A DNA stretch of 6,281 nucleotides. It comes from Pedobacter sp. (GTDB lineage: Bacteria; Bacteroidota; Bacteroidia; Sphingobacteriales; Sphingobacteriaceae). Within the stretch, counting starts at the first letter, position 1; each line of letters opens with the position of its first letter. Below the pieces are notes generated by a model. It saw only the letters and a program-made list of their open reading frames with translations, did not search any database and was not told the origin of the DNA. The position numbers and the translations under genes are program-made. The stretch is from positions 1 to 6,281 of the forward strand of contig JASLGV010000386.1 of the NCBI GenBank assembly GCA_030149995.1, in the 5' to 3' direction. This document shows positions 1 through 5,131 of this stretch, piece by piece.

Positions 1-434
1 ATCGAAGAAAAAAGAATATTGATAAAAGCATTTATAAATCTTTCAGCATCGGTTTTGACTTTCTGAAGTACAGCCAGTGTTGTACCGCTCCTGCTCTCTT
101 CAAATTCCTGGAATGACAGGCGTAAAGTTTGTTTAAGTCCATCATTAAAAATATTCATACCAAAACGTGCAACCGTTTTGCGGGTTATGTACTCCTGCAG
201 GGATTTAAAAAGTTTGGCCAGCAGCGCAATTCCAAGTGCCAGTAAAAGCCATGATAATACTTCGCTTATTAATTGTCGTTCGTTGAGATGATTTTTATTA
301 CTGGCGTACTGATCGATAATTTTTCCGAAAATAACCGGATCGAGCAGGTTTAACAACTGAGAAAGAGCTGCCAGAAAAAGCGAAAGTACAACCAGCTTTT
401 TATGTGGTTGAAGGTATTTCCAAAGTACGCGCAT
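1..434 (-). CDS. ABC exporter-type transporter, N-terminal membrane domain (partial)
   Basis: The minus strand is open from the ATG at 434 to the window edge, giving 144 codons of an incomplete protein that begins MRVLWKYLQPHKK. Two hydrophobic stretches, about residues 14-34 and 57-77, fit the first two helices of a type I ABC exporter membrane domain. The segment around residues 109-134 (FQEFEESRSG followed by LQKVKTDAERF) resembles the conserved sG...s....D...i region of that domain. The nucleotide-binding domain (Walker A/B, LSGGQ) would lie outside the window, so the half-transporter architecture and the substrate are inferred or unknown. The start is chosen because it opens with the usual short basic amphipathic stretch before helix 1; an ATG four bases upstream is out of frame. 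The gene diverges from the 119-residue gene and is not part of the glycan locus. Its promoter is unclear: the best candidate, TATCATTG at 455-462, has one mismatch to TAnnTTTG. Confidence 0.85.
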   Translation of the reverse strand, partial: MRVLWKYLQPHKKLVVLSLFLAALSQLLNLLDPVIFGKIIDQYASNKNHLNERQLISEVLSWLLLALGIALLAKLFKSLQEYITRKTVARFGMNIFNDGLKQTLRLSFQEFEESRSGTTLAVLQKVKTDAERFINAFINILFSS

Positions 435-547
435 GCATGTTTAATTAATGAACCCAATGATACCATCGATAAAAGCGATAAATACTCAACAAAGCAAAGG
501 CTTAATAGTTTATGGGCAGTCAGTAACAATTTCTATTTAATATCAGC

Positions 548-555
548 TATCTTTG
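548..555 (+). promoter_or_regulatory. Bacteroidota -7 promoter box (TATCTTTG)
   Basis: TATCTTTG matches the Bacteroidota primary sigma factor -7 consensus TAnnTTTG exactly. It lies 14 bases before the ATG at 570, so a transcript starting a few bases after the box would have a leader of only about 5-10 nt. No clear -33 TTG is visible at the usual distance upstream, which lowers confidence. It sits in the 135-bp divergent gap (435-569), where nothing else was recognised. Confidence 0.5.
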
Positions 556-569
556 TTCAAAATAACATA

Positions 570-929
570 ATGGCAGTATTACATAAAAAAGAAGAAAAAA
601 TCCAGGCTGTACTTGGCAAGTTACCTGAAAACTATACAGAAGAGCAGTTTGTAGAAATGTTTATCCGCTTGTTTTCTAAAGATTGGGGAAAATTAAAATC
701 AGCTTATATTAAACAATCGCAGGATAAAGAGCCGGGTACCACCATCAACATGCCTGCGCCTGCTGTTTATTTAAAACAGCTTTTAAAGATTTACCTGCAA
801 CAGGCAGATGCCAATCCAGCAACGGAAGTTTCTGAGCCTGCCAGTATTACATCGCAAAAAGCAGATAAAAAACCATCTCCAAAAGCAACTGGAGAAAAAC
901 CAGTTAAAAAAACACCAGCTAAAAAATAA
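570..929 (+). CDS. Small conserved-looking protein of unknown function with Lys/Pro-rich tail
   Basis: A 119-residue protein that I do not recognise. Residues 1-80 look folded and mostly helical, with alternating charged and hydrophobic residues (KIQAVLGKL, EEQFVEMFIRLFSKDWGKL, AVYLKQLLKIYLQQ). From about residue 81 the sequence becomes low-complexity, and the last 23 residues are dominated by Lys, Pro, Ala and Thr, ending KKTPAKK, like histone-H1-type or nucleic-acid-binding tails. There is no signal peptide or membrane helix, so it is probably cytoplasmic. The ATG at 570 is preferred over an in-frame ATG at 402. The upstream extension overlaps the divergent ABC gene, looks non-coding, and would place the promoter box at 548-555 inside the gene. 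Nucleic-acid binding is only a suggestion from the tail. The gene is monocistronic, with structured DNA and terminators immediately downstream. Confidence 0.75.
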   Translation: MAVLHKKEEKIQAVLGKLPENYTEEQFVEMFIRLFSKDWGKLKSAYIKQSQDKEPGTTINMPAPAVYLKQLLKIYLQQADANPATEVSEPASITSQKADKKPSPKATGEKPVKKTPAKK

Positions 930-954
930 GCTGTTTAGCTTCCGGTAAAGCCGG
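928..954 (+). other. Two small adjacent hairpins at the 3' end of the 119-residue gene
   Basis: Immediately at the TAA stop there is a 5-bp stem AAGCT-GTTT-AGCTT (928-941), followed directly by CCGG-TAAAG-CCGG (942-954). Neither is followed at once by a T run; the nearest, TTTTTT, starts about nine bases after the second stem. They may be a weak terminator or a 3'-end stabilising structure. The stronger terminator is the one at 1032-1068. Confidence 0.3.
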
Positions 955-998
955 GCGTAAATATTTTTTATCCATTGTGCAACAAATGAGCATTTATT

Positions 999-1068
999 GC
1001 GTCTATATGGATGAGAGCGTTAATTTAGATGCGGGGATAAGTCGGCATGATTTATTCCCGTTTTTTTT
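999..1068 (+). repeat. 70-bp direct repeat, copy 1
   Basis: This segment matches 1164-1233 at a fixed offset of 165 bases with five substitutions (1005, 1009, 1010, 1046 and 1063) and no gaps, about 93% identity. Its 5' half can fold as GCGTCT (999-1004) with AGATGC (1027-1032). Its 3' half is a hairpin followed by eight T residues. The two folds share C1032, so they would abut or compete by one base. No open frame longer than five codons is conserved in it. It fits a terminator-bearing intergenic repeat or a small structured RNA. I cannot name a family. Confidence 0.85.
1032..1068 (+). terminator. Intrinsic terminator in repeat copy 1 (plus strand)
   Basis: CGGGGATAA (1032-1040) pairs with TTATTCCCG (1052-1060) over nine positions including one G.U wobble, with an 11-base loop. 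TTTTTTTT (1061-1068) follows directly. The wobble would be an A.C mismatch on the minus strand, and no T run follows there, so the element is directional for plus-strand transcripts, presumably those of the 119-residue gene. Confidence 0.75.
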
Positions 1069-1084
1069 ACATCCTGTCTTACAA

Positions 1085-1105
1085 CAAAAAGCCTGTTTAA
1101 AGGCT
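1085..1105 (-). terminator. Candidate minus-strand terminator for the glycan-utilization operon
   Basis: Read on the minus strand, AGCCT (1105-1101), loop TTAAAC, AGGCT (1094-1090), then TTTTGTT. The stem is short at 5 bp but GC-bearing, and the T run starts directly at its base. It lies about 130 bases past the GH16 stop codon and is the first stem with an adjacent T run seen in that direction. If used, the operon mRNA would have a 3' untranslated region carrying the antisense of repeat copy 2. Confidence 0.5.
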
Positions 1106-1163
1106 GTTTAATCCTGATATTTTATATTTTTTTATACCCCAACACAATAAACAACTGTTTAAA

Positions 1164-1233
1164 GCGTCTGTATAAATGAGAGCGTTAATTTAGATGCGGG
1201 GATAAGTCGGTATGATTTATTCCCGTTCTTTTT
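1164..1233 (+). repeat. 70-bp direct repeat, copy 2
   Basis: Second copy of the element at 999-1068, about 93% identical and ending three bases before the GH16 stop codon at 1237-1239. Of the differences, 1174 and 1175 change GG to AA in a segment that can pair with ATTT (1188-1191), so the pairing is kept (G.U to A-U). The spacer between the copies (1069-1163) is AT-rich and resembles 930-998 only weakly. Confidence 0.85.
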
Positions 1234-1235
1234 TT
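1197..1235 (+). terminator. Intrinsic terminator in repeat copy 2 (plus strand)
   Basis: CGGGGATAA (1197-1205) pairs with TTATTCCCG (1217-1225), the same nine-position stem with one G.U as in copy 1. The tail is TTCTTTTTTT (1226-1235). It ends one base before the 3' end of the convergent GH16 gene. It would act as a backup stop that keeps plus-strand transcription from running antisense into the operon. Confidence 0.65.
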
Positions 1236-1236
1236 A

Positions 1237-2109
1237 TTACTTATCGATCATCTTATAATAGCGTACATAATCAACTTCCATCTTTTGTGGAAAGATCTGA
1301 TCGTCTACACCTTGCGCCCCTCCCCAATCGCCACCTACGGCTACATTCAGCAGTAAATGAAAACGTTTATCAAACGGCCAGGCTTTGTAACCGGTTCCTT
1401 CATTTGTAAATTCGAATACTTTTACATCGTCAAAATATCCTCTGATGGCAAATGGCGTCCAGTCTACCCGGTATAAATGGAAATCTGTACTTGCACCTGG
1501 TATTCTTTTAGAAATGGTCTTTTGCGTGTTAATTTTAAAATAATAAGCTTCAGTATGCGTACTAAAGTGTACCACATCCTGGTCATAGCCTACGTGCTCC
1601 ATAATATCAATTTCGCCCGATTTTGGCCAGTCTCCATAGGCACGGTCTGTTGGAAGCATCCAGATTGCCGGCCAGGTACCACGACCACTTGGTAATTTTG
1701 CTTTAATCTCAAACCTGCCGTATAACACATCGAGTTTATTTCGGGTTACCATACGTGCCGATGTGTAGTTCATCCCGCCTAAATTCTCTTTCCTCGCTGT
1801 AATGGTTAATTTTCCATCAGCTACACTTGCATTATTCAAACTATTGGTATAATACTCCAGCTCATTATTCCCCCATCCGCTGCCGCCAAGATCATAATCC
1901 CAGTTTGAACTCAGTGGTGCACCTGTATTGCTAAATTCGTCGCTCCAGGTTGGTGTGGTTTCAAAAGTCCAGCCTTTATCAACCGGAACATTCGGCGTGG
2001 GTGGTACATAAACCAAACCATCATCCTTTTTACTTTTTGAGCAGGCGGCAAGTATAAAGCAAGTAAAAATTGCTGTTTTCTTAAAAAAACGGGAGGAAAT
2101 TTTCATCAT
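1237..2109 (-). CDS. GH16 endo-beta-glucanase lipoprotein (laminarinase-like)
   Basis: A 290-residue secreted beta-glucanase from the ATG at 2109. It begins MMKISSRFFKK, followed by a hydrophobic run and the lipobox LAAC, with lipidated Cys at residue 23. The SKSKKDD stretch after it fits a surface-export signal. The GH16 jelly-roll fills residues 50-290. Hallmarks are GWGNNELEYYTN (79-90), SARMVTRNKLDVLYGRFEIKAKLP (117-140), WPAIWMLP, and the active site GEIDIMEHVG, with nucleophile E166, D168 and acid/base E171. The ExDxxE spacing is the laminarinase type rather than the ExDxE of lichenases, so endo-cleavage of beta-1,3- or mixed-linkage glucan is likely; the exact substrate is not proven. 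Conserved late motifs are FHLYRVDWTP, FHLLLNVAVGGDWGG and MEVDYVRYYK. The in-frame codon at 2142 is rejected because it lies in a hairpin and spoils the signal peptide; the ATG at 2106 is equally possible. This is the last gene of the operon. Confidence 0.93.
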   Translation of the reverse strand: MMKISSRFFKKTAIFTCFILAACSKSKKDDGLVYVPPTPNVPVDKGWTFETTPTWSDEFSNTGAPLSSNWDYDLGGSGWGNNELEYYTNSLNNASVADGKLTITARKENLGGMNYTSARMVTRNKLDVLYGRFEIKAKLPSGRGTWPAIWMLPTDRAYGDWPKSGEIDIMEHVGYDQDVVHFSTHTEAYYFKINTQKTISKRIPGASTDFHLYRVDWTPFAIRGYFDDVKVFEFTNEGTGYKAWPFDKRFHLLLNVAVGGDWGGAQGVDDQIFPQKMEVDYVRYYKMIDK

Positions 2110-2128
2110 ATGGTTTTCGGATAGAAAG

Positions 2129-2156
2129 TAAGTCTGGAACACTTGTTCCAGACTTA
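2129..2156 (-). other. Perfect 12-bp hairpin between the PKD lipoprotein and GH16 genes
   Basis: TAAGTCTGGAAC (2129-2140) and GTTCCAGACTTA (2145-2156) are exact inverted repeats around a four-base loop. On the minus-strand mRNA the stem starts 9 nt after the upstream stop codon and ends 19 nt before the GH16 ATG. CTTTCT, not a real T run, follows it, so full termination is unlikely. Plausible roles are an RNase barrier or processing point that sets GH16 mRNA level, or a partial terminator. A DNA operator cannot be excluded. Confidence 0.75.
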
Positions 2157-2165
2157 TAAGGTTAA

Positions 2166-3590
2166 TTATTTTTGAAATTTAAAATCATCTAAATAGAAGA
2201 TGCCTGGATTTGTATGTCCTTCACCTCCTAATTGTACCACAATTTTATCATAAAGGTTAATGGTTGAGATACCAGAGAAATCAAATTCAAGCTCTATCCA
2301 GGTATTGTAGTCACTTACAGAAAGTGTTTTAACAATTTCTGTTTGTGTTTGCCATGCATTTCCACCCAACAATGAATTTTGCAATTTAACGGCTACTGTT
2401 GGATTAACCTTGGTAAAATCATTACCACTTGGGAAAAATACTTTTAGTTTGATTTTATTTACATTGGTCAGATCGAAACGGTAAGGCAAGGTAACATTCA
2501 GGTTGCCATATTGCCCATCTGCTGTCGACAGTCGCTCATAATATCCAACTTTTGCAGAAGTATTAACCGGGAATTTAGCAGGATTATCATACGCATGTAC
2601 AAATCCTATATTTTCTGCCGTCCAGGCAATTGAATTATTTGCAGTACCTGCAAAATCATCCAAAAGATCAGCTTCTTTTAATGGTTTTTGAACCACCGGA
2701 CGCACGTATCCTTTTTTAATAAGTTTCAAATACCAGGCATTGCCGGGATTTGCCTTATCAGAACTACGCAGCCACATTTCATTGTCATTGATAGATAAGA
2801 TCTTATACTGTGAAACGCCTACGTAATAAGCCAGGAAACCGCCTCCGGAAAGGGTTATGTACTTGGCTCCGTTGATCTCTGTAATTAACCAGGTTAAATT
2901 TGTAGGCGGCGTATAATTAACAGTTACATCACTTGTTGCTCCTGCAGGGCCACCAATACCTGCGGCATTAGCCGCATTGGCAAATGTAGTACCTTTATTA
3001 TCATAGGTATATTTCAGGTTATTCATGTTAAAGGTCATTTCATCATCGTAAAAACCTGTACCTGCTTTTTCGTTCGGGCCTGCCTGATACCACCCAGGTT
3101 CAGTAGATCCATCTCCGGTAGCCGGACCAACACCTAAATGTCCGAGCTGTGCCTGATCGATAACCCATGTAAAGCCTGCGGCATTCGATAAACCACCAGA
3201 CAGGGTTGTAAACAGCGGATCGGTTAGCATGGCCGGATTGGTATTTGCAATCACAATGGTTTGTGTGTTTGATGCCGAGCCAGCATTTGTAGCAATCGTC
3301 AGTTTTACGGTATAACTACCACCAAGTGGGTAAGATGCCGTTACATTGTTACCAACTGCGGTATTGCCGTTACCAAAATCCCAAACCGCCTCAAAACCTG
3401 GAGACTGGTTTACAAAATTGATTACATTGGCATTATTTGCCGTTGGAGTTGCTGTAAATTTTACCTGATCGGATGTTGGAGGTGTCCCCAAATCGCGTAT
3501 TTTATCATTCTTTTTACAGGCACTTAATACCAATAAGAGCATCATGGTTAAAAACCAGGTCTTCTCTTTAAAAATATATGTTAATTTCAT
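2166..3590 (-). CDS. PKD-domain surface lipoprotein, putative glycan-binding protein (SusE/F or SGBP position)
   Basis: A 474-residue lipoprotein with signal peptide 1-24, lipobox VLSAC and Cys25. Three regions can be told apart. A PKD domain spans about 43-115 (AVWDFGNGNTAVG, then the SYTVKLTIATNAGSAS strand pattern). A middle region at 120-295 contains TWVIDQ, a repeated TWLITEINGAKYITLSGGG pattern and YKILSINDNEMWLRS, resembling lipocalin-like domains seen in Bacteroidota glycan-locus lipoproteins. A C-terminal beta-sandwich at 305-474 (LLDDFAG opening, YLDDFKFQK closing) has the look of a carbohydrate-binding module. No catalytic motif is visible. Its place between susD and GH16 and its anchor suggest a cell-surface binding protein that holds beta-glucan for the GH16 enzyme and SusCD. 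Similar PKD lipoproteins occur in laminarin loci of Bacteroidota. The glycan-binding role is inferred; the PKD and lipoprotein calls are firm. Its ATG follows the susD-like stop by 14 A-rich bases. Confidence 0.85.
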   Translation of the reverse strand: MKLTYIFKEKTWFLTMMLLLVLSACKKNDKIRDLGTPPTSDQVKFTATPTANNANVINFVNQSPGFEAVWDFGNGNTAVGNNVTASYPLGGSYTVKLTIATNAGSASNTQTIVIANTNPAMLTDPLFTTLSGGLSNAAGFTWVIDQAQLGHLGVGPATGDGSTEPGWYQAGPNEKAGTGFYDDEMTFNMNNLKYTYDNKGTTFANAANAAGIGGPAGATSDVTVNYTPPTNLTWLITEINGAKYITLSGGGFLAYYVGVSQYKILSINDNEMWLRSSDKANPGNAWYLKLIKKGYVRPVVQKPLKEADLLDDFAGTANNSIAWTAENIGFVHAYDNPAKFPVNTSAKVGYYERLSTADGQYGNLNVTLPYRFDLTNVNKIKLKVFFPSGNDFTKVNPTVAVKLQNSLLGGNAWQTQTEIVKTLSVSDYNTWIELEFDFSGISTINLYDKIVVQLGGEGHTNPGIFYLDDFKFQK

Positions 3591-3604
3591 GATTTTTTCT
3601 TCAA

Positions 3605-5113
3605 TTAGTTATAACCTGGATTTTGTTTGATAACGCCTTTTGTCAAATCGATTTCCTGTTGAGGAATTGGCAAACGCTCGCTTTTTCCTTTCGTGTAACC
3701 TGAAGGGCCCAAAACAGTTTCTGCTCTTCCCGAACGTACAAGATCAAAGAAACGATGGCCTTCTGTGGCAAGTTCTAACCGGCGTTCATTGTAAATGTTA
3801 TCAAGCGTAACGGGCACAGTTGTTAAACCAACGCGTTGTCTTACGGCGTCCAATAATTCCTGTGCTCTGCCTGCATTTCCTCCACCGCGTACAAGTGCTT
3901 CGGCTTCCATTAAGTAGGTATCTGCCAGGCGGATCTCGATTTCATTAATCGGCCAGTTTAATTCTGCCGTACCACTACCCGAACGGAATGCCTTTAAAGG
4001 TGCGTACTTCTTAATAAAGTAATCTGTATTCTGGTAACGCGGATCATAGCTACCCCCTGCAGCTATCAGTGCTTTTCCATCAATAATGGTTGCGCTAAAA
4101 CGAGGATCATCCTTTAAAGCATTTACCAGATCCAGCGTTACCGGGCAAAAACCCCAGCCGCTGCTATAAGTGTCGCCATTATAACTATTCATACCCACAA
4201 ACTGTGGTGCAACGTTTCCTTCTCCACCATTAATCCAACCCCAATCACCCCATGCGGCGAGATTTGAATGCGGAATTTCCAAAATGGATTCACTGTTAAA
4301 TTTATTATCCGGCTTGAAGATATCGGCAAAAACAGGCAGCAACTTGTAGCCATAAGCATTTCCAACTTTATTTACATCTTCAAACAAACTGGCTGCTTCA
4401 GCCATTTTTGCATTGTTGTTCTGATAAAGAAGTACTTTTCCCAACAGCGCTTTACCAGCACCCTGTGAAATGCGTCCTTTTTCTCCATCCGGTAAAGTAA
4501 CCGGTAAATTCGGGAATGCATCGCGCAAATCACGTTCTACTTGTGCATAAATCTGGTCTGGTCCAACCTGTACCTGAGTATATAAATCGGCAGTTGGTAA
4601 AACAGTCGTAATTAACGGAACATTTTCAAAGAAACGAACCAGATCAAAATAGAAGTAAGCTCTTAAGAATTTTGCTTCGGCTGTTACGCGCGATTTAAAA
4701 CCAGCACTTAAAGTTGTCGACTTCTCAATTTTACTCAGGATTAAATTGGCGCGGTTAATTCCGGTATAGTTCTTAGACCATAATCCAGCCTGCGGGCCAA
4801 TACGCGCGTCCATTTTAAAATTATCATACGCCACCCAGTTCGGCTGATCAGAAGCATCACTACCACCTGCCAGACAATCGTCTGATGCAGCACTTAAAAG
4901 TGGCATTTTCATGGTATATCCGCCAGAAGTACCCCATTGCATTACATCGTATACAGCAATAAGTCCCTGATATACTTCAGATTCATTTTTATAGAAATTA
5001 TCTTCGAGGGCTGTACCGCGTGGATTCAGCTCTAAAAAATCCTTTTTGCAGGATACTGCCACAAAAGAAAGGGTCAGTGCCAGCGTAATATATTTTATGT
5101 GTCCTAATTTCAT
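3605..5113 (-). CDS. SusD/RagB-family glycan-binding outer membrane lipoprotein
   Basis: A complete 502-residue SusD-like protein of normal family length. The signal peptide runs to AVSC with Cys22, followed by KKDFLELNPRG, the standard start of mature SusD proteins. Family hallmarks are AEAKFLRAYFYFDLVRFF (145-162, TPR-like helix), NEIEIRLADTYLMEAEAL (390-407), the C-terminal NERRLELATEGHRFFDLVRSG (442-462), and the ending LPIPQQEIDL...QNPGYN. It acts on the cell surface as the lid of the SusC transporter, binding oligosaccharides and passing them to the barrel. Several Trp residues in 288-320 (AAWGDWGWINGG, SSGWGF) could form an aromatic binding platform; this is inference. The gap from the susC-like stop is 18 bases, so the two are almost certainly co-transcribed and translated in balance. 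Confidence 0.96.
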   Translation of the reverse strand: MKLGHIKYITLALTLSFVAVSCKKDFLELNPRGTALEDNFYKNESEVYQGLIAVYDVMQWGTSGGYTMKMPLLSAASDDCLAGGSDASDQPNWVAYDNFKMDARIGPQAGLWSKNYTGINRANLILSKIEKSTTLSAGFKSRVTAEAKFLRAYFYFDLVRFFENVPLITTVLPTADLYTQVQVGPDQIYAQVERDLRDAFPNLPVTLPDGEKGRISQGAGKALLGKVLLYQNNNAKMAEAASLFEDVNKVGNAYGYKLLPVFADIFKPDNKFNSESILEIPHSNLAAWGDWGWINGGEGNVAPQFVGMNSYNGDTYSSGWGFCPVTLDLVNALKDDPRFSATIIDGKALIAAGGSYDPRYQNTDYFIKKYAPLKAFRSGSGTAELNWPINEIEIRLADTYLMEAEALVRGGGNAGRAQELLDAVRQRVGLTTVPVTLDNIYNERRLELATEGHRFFDLVRSGRAETVLGPSGYTKGKSERLPIPQQEIDLTKGVIKQNPGYN

Positions 5114-5119
5114 AATTGT

Positions 5120-5126
5120 CTTCCTT
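5120..5126 (-). promoter_or_regulatory. Shine-Dalgarno-like site before the SusD-like gene
   Basis: On the minus strand, AAGGAAG lies six bases before the ATG at 5113, inside the 18-base gap after the susC-like stop. The other starts in this window have only A-rich upstream regions, as is usual in Bacteroidota where such sites are little used. It may help re-initiation after SusC translation, or may be chance. Confidence 0.35.
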
Positions 5127-5131
5127 AAAGA

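Noticed and set aside
455..462. TATCATTG (minus strand) as promoter of the ABC gene
   Set aside because: One mismatch to TAnnTTTG and the nearest TTG/TTTG lies about 24-27 bases further up, longer than usual spacing; kept only as a remark.
402..569. In-frame N-terminal extension of the 119-residue gene from an ATG at 402
   Set aside because: It overlaps the first 33 bases of the divergent ABC gene, contains the promoter box 548-555, and its translation looks like random sequence unlike the regular helical pattern from 570 on.
1011..1028. Five-codon mini-ORF (MRALI) just before the terminator stem, present in both repeat copies, as a possible leader-peptide attenuator
   Set aside because: It is too short, has no ribosome binding site and no regulated codon run, and no gene follows on the plus strand that it could control.
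930..1236. CRISPR array or insertion-sequence remnant as explanation for the direct repeats
   Set aside because: Only two copies, units of 70 bp with internal terminator hairpins, no terminal inverted repeats, no target-site duplication and no transposase or Cas remnants.
1212..1409. Plus-strand open frame over the 3' end of the GH16 gene
   Set aside because: It is antisense to conserved GH16 sequence and has no recognisable protein features; the other overlapping frames inside the SusD- and SusC-like genes were rejected for the same reason.
2110..2142. Extended GH16 start at 2142
   Set aside because: The start codon lies in the intercistronic hairpin, and the added residues precede a complete lipoprotein signal peptide that begins naturally at 2109 or 2106.
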